The position numbers were made by a program, and so were the translations under genes. From Herbidospora daliensis (lineage in GTDB: Bacteria; Actinomycetota; Actinomycetes; Streptosporangiales; Streptosporangiaceae), in NCBI RefSeq assembly GCF_001570585.1, contig NZ_BBXF01000012.1, positions 1 through 64,000 of the forward strand: a stretch of 64,000 nucleotides of DNA, read 5' to 3'. Under the pieces are notes generated by a model that saw only the letters and a program-made list of their open reading frames with translations, had not been told where the DNA came from and ran no database searches. Shown here one piece after another: positions 25,998 to 34,500 of the stretch (the stretch's first letter is position 1; every line of letters starts with the position of its first letter).

Positions 25998-26756
25998 ATG
26001 ACCCGTTCGACCCGGGGTCTGCTGCGCGCGGCCGCCATGACGATCACGGCCGCGCTGTTCCTCGTGGGCGGGCCTGGGACCGCCCTCGCAGGGGCCGACG
26101 ACGAGCCCGACGATCCGCTGGAGAAGACCGACTGGCTGTTGTTCGAGATCCCCCTCGCCGACTTCGTGGAGCGGGCCGAGGACGAGGACCAGGAGCTCGT
26201 CTGGAGCGCCGGCGACTGCTCCTTCGCCGGGGGCGACGGCGGGTTCGGCTTCGCCGACGCCTGCCGGCGGCACGACTTCGGCTACCGGAACTACCGGGAG
26301 CAGGGCCGGCTCACCCCCGAAGGGCGCGCCAAGATCGACGACCAGCTGCTGGCCGACGTGACGGCCCTCTGCGCGCGCTACCGGGGCTGGGAGGCCTTCC
26401 GGGGCGTGGGCTGCCGGGGGGAGGGGCGCGTGCTGCACGGGCTGGTGCGCGGGGTCGGGCGGGTCCACCCGGCCGCCTCCGCGGTCGGGCCGGCGGGCAG
26501 GGTCGTGCGGCTCTACGTCGGGGCCGACGAGCCGTTCGCCGTGGGGCGGCTCAGCGGCGCGGCCCCCGGCGACACGGTCTGGGTGGACCGTTCCTGGAAC
26601 ACCGGCGTCACCTGGATCCAGCTCGGGCCGACCCGGGTCCAGCCCTTCGTGACGGGCGCGGTCACGCCGCCGATGTGGGACCGCTACCAGAGCCTGCGGG
26701 CCTGCGGCCAGGCCCGTGGCGGGGCCGTCGCCTGCACGCGGTGGGTCACCGTGTGA
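25998..26756 (+). CDS. secreted prokaryotic phospholipase A2 with C-terminal extension
   Basis: A 252-residue exported protein. A signal peptide (about 1-32, ending A-L-A-G) is followed by a prokaryotic PLA2 domain: the active-site helix D-A-C-R-R-H-D-F-G-Y-R-N-Y has Cys89, the catalytic His92 and Asp93, and paired cysteines (C-S-F, A-L-C-A, G-C-R) fit the disulfide pattern of streptomycete PLA2. Streptomycete PLA2 is about 120 residues when mature; here roughly 95 further residues follow (from about 158) with a beta-rich pattern and a Cys pair near the end. The extension may bind membranes or the cell wall; that is a guess. GGAGGAGAG precedes the ATG. Confidence 0.87.
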   Translation: MTRSTRGLLRAAAMTITAALFLVGGPGTALAGADDEPDDPLEKTDWLLFEIPLADFVERAEDEDQELVWSAGDCSFAGGDGGFGFADACRRHDFGYRNYREQGRLTPEGRAKIDDQLLADVTALCARYRGWEAFRGVGCRGEGRVLHGLVRGVGRVHPAASAVGPAGRVVRLYVGADEPFAVGRLSGAAPGDTVWVDRSWNTGVTWIQLGPTRVQPFVTGAVTPPMWDRYQSLRACGQARGGAVACTRWVTV

Positions 26757-26774
26757 TCGTCCAGGAAGACGAAA

Positions 26775-26800
26775 AGACCCGGAGCGCGGGCTCCGGGTCT
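26775..26800. terminator. bidirectional terminator between phospholipase and qcrB
   Basis: A perfect 11-bp stem (26775-26785 with 26790-26800) around a four-base loop. On the minus strand it is followed by TTTTCG, which suits the end of qcrB; on the plus strand it closes the phospholipase gene. Confidence 0.88.
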
Positions 26801-26816
26801 CTTCAGTGAGAGCGTG

Positions 26817-28451
26817 TCAGTGCAGTTCGCGGGGCTTGTCGCCCGCGCCCACCGCGGCGTGCTCGTCGGCGTGGCCGTCATGATGGCCGTCGCCGTCGAG
26901 CGGGACGTGGTCGGTGCCGTAGAACTTGCTGGCCTTCGCCCGCAGCTTGCCGATCGGACCGCGCACGCCCTTCGGCGGGATGCCGTCCTTGTCGTCGTCG
27001 CCCGGGACGATCTGGATCTGCTTCTTGCCGCGCATGTGCTCGGCGATGTCCTCCGCCGGGGGCGTGTGGACCTCGATGTACTCACCGTGCGGCAGCCGCT
27101 TGATCACGCCCGACTCCACGCCGTGGGACAGGATGTCCTGGTCACGACGCTGGAGGCCGATGCAGATCCGGTAGGTGATCCAGTAGGCGATCGCCGGGCC
27201 GAGGAAGATGGCGAACCGGCCGATGATCGTCGTCTCGTAGAGACCGATGTGGAAGTGGGTCGAGATCTCGTCGTTGGCGCCCAGCAGCCACAGGATGCCG
27301 TAGAACGTCACCGCCGCCATGCCGATCGAGGTGCGGACCGGGGCGTTGCGGGGACGGTCGGCCAGGTGGTGCTCACGACGGTCGCCGGTGATCCACTGTT
27401 CGGCGAACGGGTAGAGCGCCAGGCCCGTCATGATGATGCCCATCGGGACCAGCGCCGGGATCAGCACGCTGAGAGGCAGCGTGTGACCCAGGAAGTTGAT
27501 CTCCCAGGCGGGCATCAGACGCAGCGCGCCCTCCAGGAAGCCCATGTAGAAGTCGGGCTGTGAACCTGCCGAGATGTCGGCCGGTGTGTACGGTCCGAAC
27601 AACCAGATCGGGTTGATCTGGGCGAACGTGCCGAGACCGGCGATGCACGCGAACGTGAACAGGAAGTAGGCGCCCGCCTTGGCCATGAAGGCCGGGTAGA
27701 ACGGCGCGCCCACCACGTTGTGCTCGGTGCGGCCCGGGCCGGGCATCTGGGTGTGCTTCTGCACCCACATCAGCACCATGTGGGCCGAGATGAGCGCCAG
27801 CAGGATGCCCGGGATCAGCAGGATGTGCAGGGTGTAGAAGCGCGAGATGACGTCGACACCCGGATATTCCCCGCCGAACAGGAAGAACGTGATGTACGTG
27901 CCCACGATCGGCAGCGAGATCGCCACGCCCTCGGTGATCCGCAGACCGGCGCCGGAGAGCAGGTCGTCGGGGAGGGAGTAGCCGGTGAGGCCCTCGGCCA
28001 GCGCCAGCGTCAGCAGCAGCACGCCGATGAGCCAGTTGAGCTCACGCGGCTTGCGGTAGGCGCCGGTGAAGAACACCCGCAGCGCGTGGACCATCATGCC
28101 GGCCACGAACAGCAGGGCCGCCCAGTGGTGCATCTGCCGGATCAGCAGACCGCCCCGGACCTCGAAGCTGATGTGGAGCGTCGAGGCGTAGGCCTCCGAC
28201 ATCATGACGCCCTTGAGGGGCTCGTACACGCCCTGGTATTCGACGTGACCCATGCTCGGCTTGAACCAGAACGTCAGGAACGTGCCGGTCAGCAGCAGGA
28301 TGATGAAGGAGTAGAGGGCGATCTCGCCCAGCAGGAACGACCAGTGGTCGGGGAAGACCTTGCGCAGGTTGCGCTTCAGGAAGCTGCCCGCGCCGAGCCG
28401 GTCGTCGAGGTAGGACGCGGTGCCCGCGATGGGCTTCGGAGTCTCGTTCAC
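26817..28451 (-). CDS. qcrB: cytochrome bc1 complex cytochrome b subunit
   Basis: The membrane quinol-oxidising core of the bcc complex. The 544-residue protein has about eight to nine helices, the haem-ligand segments H-H-W-A-A-L-L-F and H-M-V-L-M-W with their partners, and the quinol-site P-D-W-like region; it is longer than mitochondrial cytochrome b because of a charged, His/Asp-rich C-terminal tail typical of actinobacteria. I set the start at GTG 28451, which overlaps the qcrA stop (GTGA); the longer open frame is out-of-frame qcrA. This subunit is the known target of imidazopyridine-type respiratory inhibitors in mycobacteria. Confidence 0.95.
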   Translation of the reverse strand: MNETPKPIAGTASYLDDRLGAGSFLKRNLRKVFPDHWSFLLGEIALYSFIILLLTGTFLTFWFKPSMGHVEYQGVYEPLKGVMMSEAYASTLHISFEVRGGLLIRQMHHWAALLFVAGMMVHALRVFFTGAYRKPRELNWLIGVLLLTLALAEGLTGYSLPDDLLSGAGLRITEGVAISLPIVGTYITFFLFGGEYPGVDVISRFYTLHILLIPGILLALISAHMVLMWVQKHTQMPGPGRTEHNVVGAPFYPAFMAKAGAYFLFTFACIAGLGTFAQINPIWLFGPYTPADISAGSQPDFYMGFLEGALRLMPAWEINFLGHTLPLSVLIPALVPMGIIMTGLALYPFAEQWITGDRREHHLADRPRNAPVRTSIGMAAVTFYGILWLLGANDEISTHFHIGLYETTIIGRFAIFLGPAIAYWITYRICIGLQRRDQDILSHGVESGVIKRLPHGEYIEVHTPPAEDIAEHMRGKKQIQIVPGDDDKDGIPPKGVRGPIGKLRAKASKFYGTDHVPLDGDGHHDGHADEHAAVGAGDKPRELH

Positions 28452-29524
28452 GACTGGTTCCCCCTGGCTTCCCGGGCCTCGGCCTCGGCGTCGCCGCGCT
28501 CCCAGAAGCTGGGACCGACGGGGACGTCGAAGTCGGCCTGGGCGATGAGGTAGCCCTGGCCGTCGACGCCGATCGGCAGCTGCGGCAGCGGCCGCGCGGC
28601 CGGCCCGAAGATGACCTTCGCGCCGTCGGTCGCGTCGAACGTCGACTGGTGGCAGGGGCACAGGATGTGGTGGGTCGTCTGCTCGTAGAGCGCCGCGGGA
28701 CAACCCACGTGGGTGCAGATCTTCGAGTAGGCGACGATGCCGTCGTAGGTCCAGTTCTTGATCGTGCCCGACTTGAGGTCTTCAGGACGGAACTTGATCA
28801 GGATCAGGGTGGCCTTGGCGAGGGCGTTGAGGTCGTGCTCGTAACCTTCGGGCACGACCGACAGGATGCCGCCCGGCGAGTCGAAGTCGGCCGCCAGGAT
28901 CGGCTGACCGGTGCCTTCGACCACCAGCTTCATGCCCTTCTTCCACACCGTATGGCGCAGCGAGGTGCCGGGCAACGGGCCCAGGTCCTTCAGCAGCACG
29001 AGCGGGGCCAGGCCGAGCGGCGCCGCCGCCAGCAGCAGCGTGCGGCGCATCATCTTGTGCTTGACGAAGCCGCTCTCGCTGGCGCCCGCGCGGAACGTCT
29101 CGTCGACGTAGCCGCGGGTGTCGTCGTCGGAGCGCATGTCGTGGCGCTCCTGGACCAGGTTGTACTTCGGCATGATCCGCCGGACCCAGACGACGACGCC
29201 CGCGGCCAGCGCCAGCAGCGCCACCGTGAGGGTGCCGCCGAGCGCCGCGTTCGACACGGCCGTCTTGTCGAGGCTGCCGACCTGGAAGACGACGTACGAG
29301 GCGATGAAGGCGATGCCGGCCAGGAAGGCGACGAAGAACAGCAGGGTGACCGTGCGCTCGGCCTTGCGGGCGTCGGCGGGGTCGGGGAGCGTCACGCCGG
29401 GCGTCTCCACCTCGGTCTCGACCGGGCGGGTGCCGAGTACGGCGGTTCCCTGAGCCGGGGTGCCGATGACGCGACGCGGCACGCGCGCCTCGTCATCGGG
29501 GCCGGGAAGCTCGTTATCTGTCAT
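28448..29524 (-). CDS. qcrA: Rieske iron-sulfur subunit of the bcc complex
   Basis: A 358-residue protein with three N-terminal membrane helices (about 58-80, 95-115, 162-180), the actinobacterial arrangement rather than the single helix of mitochondrial Rieske. The Rieske domain carries C-T-H-V-G-C (Cys270, His272, Cys275) and C-P-C-H-Q-S (Cys289, Cys291, His292), a complete [2Fe-2S] site. It overlaps qcrB and qcrC by four bases each, so the order qcrC-qcrA-qcrB is translated in a coupled way from one minus-strand transcript. Confidence 0.96.
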   Translation of the reverse strand: MTDNELPGPDDEARVPRRVIGTPAQGTAVLGTRPVETEVETPGVTLPDPADARKAERTVTLLFFVAFLAGIAFIASYVVFQVGSLDKTAVSNAALGGTLTVALLALAAGVVVWVRRIMPKYNLVQERHDMRSDDDTRGYVDETFRAGASESGFVKHKMMRRTLLLAAAPLGLAPLVLLKDLGPLPGTSLRHTVWKKGMKLVVEGTGQPILAADFDSPGGILSVVPEGYEHDLNALAKATLILIKFRPEDLKSGTIKNWTYDGIVAYSKICTHVGCPAALYEQTTHHILCPCHQSTFDATDGAKVIFGPAARPLPQLPIGVDGQGYLIAQADFDVPVGPSFWERGDAEAEAREARGNQS

Positions 29525-30333
29525 TTTGATGTTCTCTTACGCTTCTTGGCGGTGATCCAAATGGCGGCGAGGGACATGAAGCTGATGCCGGCGACCCACA
29601 CGACGAGACCTTCGGTGACCGGGCCGATGCGGCCGAGCCCGAAACCGCCCGGGTCGACCTGGCCGCGCACCTGGGTGATGTAGGCGATGATGTCGGCCTT
29701 GTTCTCCGGCTTGACGACGGAGTCGTTGAAGACCGGCATCGCCTGCGGACCCGTGGCCATCGCCTCGTAGATCTGCTCGGGCGTCGACTCGTTGAGGTCG
29801 GGGGCGTACTTGCCGTAGGTGAGCGCGCCACCGGCGCCGACGAAGTTGTGGCACTGGATGCAGTTGGCGCGGAACAGCTCACCACCCTTGGCCGCGTCGC
29901 CTCCGGAGACCATCTCCTTGGTGGGGATCGTGGGACCGCCACCGAGGGTCTGCACGTAGGCGGCGAGCTGCCGGACCGCTTCGGGAGTGACCCACTCGCC
30001 GAGCGGCTTGCGCGGAGCCTGCGCGCTCGGGTCGGCGGCGGGCATGCGGCCCGAGCTGACCTGGAAGTCGACCGCGGCGGCGCCCACGCCCACAAGGGTG
30101 GGGCCCATGGAGGTGCCCTCGGCGCTGAGTCCGTGGCAGCTGGCGCAGTGAGCCACGAACAAGCTCCTGCCCTCGGCCACGTCGTCGGCCTTGCCCGACG
30201 CGACCGCCGCGTCGGCGGTGCTGTCACTGGGCGCCGCGGCGGCGTATCCGCCGCCCAGCAGGCCCAGCGCGAGCGCCACGACCGCGAGGCGCGCGAGGGG
30301 ATGCCGCCGCCGTCGCGCGGTGATGGAGTTCAC
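29521..30333 (-). CDS. qcrC: diheme cytochrome c subunit of the bcc complex
   Basis: This subunit has two c-type haems and replaces a mobile cytochrome c, passing electrons straight to the aa3 oxidase. The haem motifs are C-A-S-C-H (Cys63, Cys66, His67) and C-I-Q-C-H (Cys158, Cys161, His162). There is an N-terminal export/anchor helix after R-R-R-R-H-P-L and a C-terminal membrane helix before K-K-R-K-R. I favour GTG 30333, with ACGGGGA upstream and an N-terminus like homologues; an ATG at 30354 overlapping the ctaE stop would add seven residues. Confidence 0.94.
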   Translation of the reverse strand: MNSITARRRRHPLARLAVVALALGLLGGGYAAAAPSDSTADAAVASGKADDVAEGRSLFVAHCASCHGLSAEGTSMGPTLVGVGAAAVDFQVSSGRMPAADPSAQAPRKPLGEWVTPEAVRQLAAYVQTLGGGPTIPTKEMVSGGDAAKGGELFRANCIQCHNFVGAGGALTYGKYAPDLNESTPEQIYEAMATGPQAMPVFNDSVVKPENKADIIAYITQVRGQVDPGGFGLGRIGPVTEGLVVWVAGISFMSLAAIWITAKKRKRTSK

Positions 30334-30350
30334 CGAAATCCCCGTTCCGA

Positions 30351-30971
30351 TCATTTGATGATGTAGATGGTCGCGAAAAGGCCGATCCAGACGACGTCGA
30401 CGAAGTGCCAGTAGTAGGACACGACGATCGCGCTGGTGGCCTGCTCATGCGTGAAGCGCTTCGCGGCGTACGTGCGTCCCAGGAGGAACAGGAACGCGAT
30501 CAGACCACCCGTCACGTGCAGACCGTGGAAGCCCGTGGTCAGGTAGAACACCGAGCCGTAGGCGTCGGAGGAGAGGGTCGTGCCCTCGTGCACCAGCTCG
30601 TTGTACTCGATCAGCTGCCCGGCGACGAAGACCGCGCCCATGAGGAAGCTGACGAAATACCAGAACCGGAGCTTCTTGACCTGGCCCTTTTCCGCGGCCC
30701 ACACGCCGAACTGGCATGTCACCGAGGACAGCACCAGGATGATCGTGTTGACCGTCGCGAACGGGACGTTCAGGTGGGCGCCGGGCCAGCTTGCTGGGTC
30801 CTGGCCGACGCTCACCGAGCGGATGGTGAAGTACATCGCGAACAGCGCCGCGAAGAACATGAGCTCAGAGGACAGCCAGATGATCGTCCCTACGCTGACC
30901 AGGTTGGGCCGGCGCGACGAGTGGGCTGTCGTCGTCGTAGTAATTGCGGATGCTGTCGCCACGCCCGTCAT
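30351..30971 (-). CDS. ctaE: cytochrome c oxidase subunit III
   Basis: A 206-residue membrane subunit with five hydrophobic helices (no N-terminal pair, as in other actinobacteria). Family landmarks are the [11 protein letters not shown] segment, [12 protein letters not shown] and the C-terminal [10 protein letters not shown]. It heads the minus-strand unit ctaE-qcrC-qcrA-qcrB, the standard actinobacterial order, and is divergent from the receiver-like gene at 31098. It joins CtaC, CtaD and CtaF encoded 11 kb away. Confidence 0.95.
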   Translation of the reverse strand: MTGVATASAITTTTTAHSSRRPNLVSVGTIIWLSSELMFFAALFAMYFTIRSVSVGQDPASWPGAHLNVPFATVNTIILVLSSVTCQFGVWAAEKGQVKKLRFWYFVSFLMGAVFVAGQLIEYNELVHEGTTLSSDAYGSVFYLTTGFHGLHVTGGLIAFLFLLGRTYAAKRFTHEQATSAIVVSYYWHFVDVVWIGLFATIYIIK

Positions 30972-31097
30972 TATTGCGGCTCGCAGGGCCGGGTCGCCGC
31001 ACGGCCCCCCGATAGGGGGTGCGAGCCGGGATGTCGACGGCCGCTCCGGGCCGATAGCATCCCTGGTGGACCCTACCCGGTGACTGGAGTAAGCGAC

Positions 31098-31487
31098 ATG
31101 AAGGTTCTCGTCTACAGCGACGACGCGGCCACCCGCGAGAAGGTGCGGCTGGCCCTGGGCCGCCGTCCCGCGGCCGACCTGCCGCTGGTGGAGATCGTCG
31201 AGTGCGCGACCCAGGCCGCCGTGGTCCGCAAGCTCGACTCGGGGGAGATCGACATCGCGATCCTCGACTCCGAGGCCGCGCCGGCCGGGGGCATGGGCAT
31301 CGCCAAGCAGGCCAAGGACGAGGTGCACGACTGCCCGCCCATCTGCCTGATCATCGCCCGTCGTGACGACCGCTGGCTGGCCAACTGGTCGCGCGCCGAC
31401 GCCGTGATCTCCCAGCCGCTCGACCCGATGGTCGTCGCCGAGACGATCGCCGGGCTGATGCGCGGGCGGCTGCCCGCCGTCTCCTGA
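31098..31487 (+). CDS. receiver-like protein lacking the conserved lysine
   Basis: A 129-residue single-domain protein with the CheY-like pattern: K-V-L-V-Y-S-D-D-A at the start (acidic pair), [10 protein letters not shown] (Asp at the phosphoacceptor place) and a late [11 protein letters not shown]. The last segment normally reads K-P-(F/L); here the Lys is Gln, so normal phosphorylation signalling is doubtful. There is no output domain. The gene stands alone between ctaE (divergent) and trpD (24 bases downstream); this position suggests conserved pairing with those genes rather than a function. Confidence 0.75.
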   Translation: MKVLVYSDDAATREKVRLALGRRPAADLPLVEIVECATQAAVVRKLDSGEIDIAILDSEAAPAGGMGIAKQAKDEVHDCPPICLIIARRDDRWLANWSRADAVISQPLDPMVVAETIAGLMRGRLPAVS

Positions 31488-31511
31488 CATCCACGATCCC
31501 GAAGGACCGCC

Positions 31512-32558
31512 ATGGACGCCCGTACCACCTGGCCCTCGCTGCTCAACGCGCTGCTCGCGGGTGAGCACCTGACCGCCGACGAGACCTCGTGGGCGATGGG
31601 CGAGATCATGTCGGGCGCGGCCACCCCGTCGCAGATCGCGGCGTTCGTCGTCGCGCTGCGCGCCAAGGGGGAGACCGTCGCCGAGGTGTCCGGCCTGGCC
31701 GGGCACATGTTGTCGATCGCCACCCCGCTCGCGATCGACGGCCCGGCGGTCGACGTCGTCGGCACCGGCGGCGACCGGGCCCACACGGTGAACGTCTCGA
31801 CGATGGCCGCCATCGTGGTGGCCGCGGCGGGCGCCCGGGTCGTCAAGCACGGCAACCGGGCCGCCTCCTCCAAGTGCGGCGCCGCCGACGTGCTCGAACA
31901 CCTCGGCGTCGTGATCGACCTGTCGCCCGCGGCGACCGCCCGGGTGGCCGAGGAGGCCGGCATCGCGTTCTGCTTCGCGCCGGTCTACCACCCGTCGATG
32001 CGCTTCGCGGGCCCGACCCGCAAGGAGATCGGCGTCCCGACGGTCTTCAACTTCCTCGGCCCGCTGACCAACCCGGCCCGCCCGTCGGCGCAGGCCATCG
32101 GCGTGTTCGACGAGCGCATGCTGCCGGTCGTGGCGGGCGTCTTCGCCGAGCGCGGGGTCTCGGCCCTGGTCTTCCGCGGCGACGACGGCCTCGACGAACT
32201 GTCCACCGCGGCCCCTTCGGTCGTGTACGTCGTCCGTGACGGCCGCGCCGTCAAGACCGCCTTCGACCCGGCCGACATCGGCATCGCCCGCTCCCAGCCC
32301 GGCGACCTGAAGGGCGGCGACGTGGTCTTCAACGCGGGCGCGGTCCACGACCTGGTCCGCGGCAAGACCGGCCCGATCCGCGACGCGGTCCTGCTCAACG
32401 CCGCCGCCGCGCTGGTCGCCCACGAGGGCCCCACCAGCGACGACCTGGCCGAGCGTGTCGCCGCCGCCTACGTCACGGTCGGCCAGGTGGTCGACTCCGG
32501 GGCCGCCGCGACCCTGCTCGACCGCTGGATCGAGGTCTCCCAGAGCCTGCGCGGGTAA
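31512..32558 (+). CDS. trpD: anthranilate phosphoribosyltransferase
   Basis: TrpD attaches a phosphoribosyl group to anthranilate in tryptophan synthesis. The 348-residue protein has the PRPP-binding G-T-G-G-D (84-88), N-V-S-T, K-H-G-N-R (112-116), S-K-C-G-A-A-D and the metal-binding D-G-L-D-E-L. All are as in functional enzymes. It is not with other trp genes; the stand-alone position next to ctaE is conserved in actinobacteria, including Mycobacterium (Rv2192c type). Confidence 0.96.
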   Translation: MDARTTWPSLLNALLAGEHLTADETSWAMGEIMSGAATPSQIAAFVVALRAKGETVAEVSGLAGHMLSIATPLAIDGPAVDVVGTGGDRAHTVNVSTMAAIVVAAAGARVVKHGNRAASSKCGAADVLEHLGVVIDLSPAATARVAEEAGIAFCFAPVYHPSMRFAGPTRKEIGVPTVFNFLGPLTNPARPSAQAIGVFDERMLPVVAGVFAERGVSALVFRGDDGLDELSTAAPSVVYVVRDGRAVKTAFDPADIGIARSQPGDLKGGDVVFNAGAVHDLVRGKTGPIRDAVLLNAAAALVAHEGPTSDDLAERVAAAYVTVGQVVDSGAAATLLDRWIEVSQSLRG

Positions 32559-32629
32559 CCCTCTGGGCTGATCCGCGTTCACCTCCTGGGAGGACGCCCA
32601 CGGGCCGGGCGGCGGCCTATCGTGCCCGC

Positions 32630-33334
32630 ATGACGCGCCTCATCGCCCGCCTGGCCCAAGTGACGGCCCGAGTGACGGCCCGCGTGACCCGCCGCCGGTC
32701 ACCGGACCCGGCGGACGCCGTGACCAGGGAACGCCTCAGGATCGCCGAGGAGCTCCACGACGTCGTGGCCCACGACCTAAGCGTGCTCACCCTGGGCGTG
32801 GGCGCGGGCCGGGTCATCATGGACCGCGACCCCGAACGCGCCCGCCAGACGCTGCGCGACGCCGAGGAGGCCGGCCGCCAGGCCCTGACCGACCTGCAAC
32901 GCGTGGCGGGCCTGCTCCGGTCGGGCAGCGCCACGACCACCGGCCCCCAGCCGACCCTGGCCGCCCTGCCCGCCCTGTTCGACCGGTTCCGGTCGGCGGG
33001 CCTGGCGGTCGGCTTCGCGGAGGAGGGCCGCCGGCGTCCCGGCCCGGTGCTGGAGCTGTCGGCCTACCGCATCGTCGAGGAGGCGCTGGTCAACGCCCTA
33101 GAGCACGGCTCGGCGCGGAAGGCCCAGGTGACCCTGCGCTGGCAGAGCGGCCTGATCGAGGTGGCGGTCCGCGACGACGGCGGTCCCAGGGAACGCCTGC
33201 TGGGCATCTGGGAACGCGCGGCGTTGTTCGGCGGCTCGGTGACGGCGGGCCCGGTGGGCGGCGGCTTCGAGGTCCGCGCCCGCCTGCTGACGGGCGGCCG
33301 GACGCGGGCTCTGAGCGGAGAACGCACGGCCTGA
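32630..33334 (+). CDS. soluble NarL-type histidine kinase without sensor domain
   Basis: A 234-residue orphan kinase. It carries a HisKA_3 dimerisation motif ([14 protein letters not shown], phospho-His within) and an HATPase domain with an N-box ([11 protein letters not shown]) and a final G-box ([13 protein letters not shown]). No membrane helix or sensory domain precedes it; the N-terminus has a short [11 protein letters not shown] repeat. There is no response regulator next to it. Input and partner are unknown. Translation may start a few codons later, since no strong ribosome binding site is seen before the ATG. Confidence 0.8.
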   Translation: MTRLIARLAQVTARVTARVTRRRSPDPADAVTRERLRIAEELHDVVAHDLSVLTLGVGAGRVIMDRDPERARQTLRDAEEAGRQALTDLQRVAGLLRSGSATTTGPQPTLAALPALFDRFRSAGLAVGFAEEGRRRPGPVLELSAYRIVEEALVNALEHGSARKAQVTLRWQSGLIEVAVRDDGGPRERLLGIWERAALFGGSVTAGPVGGGFEVRARLLTGGRTRALSGERTA

Positions 33335-33398
33335 CGCCCGATGGCCGCCGGGCTTCGCGAGGGCCTTGACCTGCGTCTGGCTTCTGCGAGCCGGGGTG

Positions 33399-34145
33399 TC
33401 AGATGAGTTCCAGGCCGCCGTCCACCGTGAGGATCTGGCCGGTCAGCCAGGTCGCCGCCGGGTCGGCGAGTCTCAGGATCCACGTCGCGACCTCGTCCGG
33501 GTCACCCCGGCGGCCCAGTGGGATGCGGTCGGTTTCGTCGGACTTGATCTGTTCGACGGTCGCGGCGGGCAGGCCGGCGGCGGTGAGCGCCTCGCTCTCC
33601 GTGGGGCCGGGGGCGACGGCGTTCACCCGGACCCCCTCGGCGGCCAGTTCCAGGGCCCAGCTGCGGGTCAGGTGCTCCACGGCCGCCTTGGACGCGGCGT
33701 AGTGGGCTCCTCCGGGCAGGGGGCGGTGGCCGTAGGTGCTGGAGACGTTCACGATGCAGCCCGTCGAGGTCCGCAGGTGCGGCAGGGCGTGGCGGGCGAG
33801 CAGGCTCGGGGCGGTGACGTTGAGGGCGAACAGGTCGGCGACGGCGTCGGCGGTCGTCTCGGCCAGCGGCATGATCCTGGTGGCCCCGGCGTTGTTCACC
33901 AGCACGTCGAGACGGCCCCAGCGGGCCACGGCCGCCGCGACGGCCTCCTCGGGGGCTCCGGGTTCGCGCAGGTCGGCGACGTGGACGCTGATCGCCTCGT
34001 CGCGGCCCGCCGTCTCGGCGAGGGCCTCCCTGCGGCGGCCGACGCCCAATACGAGCGCGCCCGCCCCGGCGAACAACCGCGCGGCGGCGCGGCCGATGCC
34101 CGAGCCCGCGCCGGTGACGATGACGGTCCGGCCGGTGAAGTCCAT
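33399..34145 (-). CDS. short-chain dehydrogenase/reductase
   Basis: A 248-residue classical SDR. The cofactor motif T-G-A-G-S-G-I-G, the structural N-N-A-G, the catalytic Ser in V-N-V-S-S and the Y-A-A-S-K pair are complete. The Arg-rich segment after the second strand (G-V-G-R-R-R-E-A-L) favours NADP(H). The end T-G-Q-I-L-T-V-D-G-G is typical of FabG-like enzymes. Substrate unknown. It converges on the orphan kinase gene and is separated from the next minus-strand gene by 40 bases. Confidence 0.9.
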   Translation of the reverse strand: MDFTGRTVIVTGAGSGIGRAAARLFAGAGALVLGVGRRREALAETAGRDEAISVHVADLREPGAPEEAVAAAVARWGRLDVLVNNAGATRIMPLAETTADAVADLFALNVTAPSLLARHALPHLRTSTGCIVNVSSTYGHRPLPGGAHYAASKAAVEHLTRSWALELAAEGVRVNAVAPGPTESEALTAAGLPAATVEQIKSDETDRIPLGRRGDPDEVATWILRLADPAATWLTGQILTVDGGLELI

Positions 34146-34185
34146 GGTCCCTCCGAGGTTCGGCGTCGGGGGGACGGTCAGGAAT

Positions 34186-34473
34186 CTAGTCGGCGTCGGG
34201 CAGGCCGATGGAGAAGGCCGCCTCCAGGTCGTGGCGGCTGTAGGTGCGGAAGGCGATGTGGGTGTCGGTCGCCAGCACGCCCTCGATCTTGTTGAGCCGC
34301 CCCGGCACGACCTCGGCGATCTCCTCGTAGCGCGCGACCCGGACCATGGCCATCAGGTCGAACTCGCCGGTGATCGAGTAGACCTCGCTGACGCCGGCCA
34401 GCCCGGCGATCGCCTGGGCGACCTCGGGGATCCGGCTGACGTCGGCCTTGATGTGCACGATCGCGGTGACCAA
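34186..34473 (-). CDS. stand-alone Lrp/AsnC ligand-binding (RAM) domain protein
   Basis: A 95-residue protein made only of the effector half of Lrp/AsnC regulators: V-T-A-I-V-H-I-K-A-D, the G-V-S-E-V-Y-S-I-T-G-E-F-D-L turn, and T-D-T-H-I-A-F-R. No DNA-binding domain is present. Such proteins form octamers that bind amino acids and may act as sensors. The start is TTG at 34473, supported by AAAGGAG eight bases upstream; no ATG or GTG fits the domain. It follows the DEDDh nuclease gene by 27 bases. Confidence 0.88.
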   Translation of the reverse strand: MVTAIVHIKADVSRIPEVAQAIAGLAGVSEVYSITGEFDLMAMVRVARYEEIAEVVPGRLNKIEGVLATDTHIAFRTYSRHDLEAAFSIGLPDAD

Positions 34474-34500
34474 AACGTGCTCCTTTCCGAGGGCCCCAAC

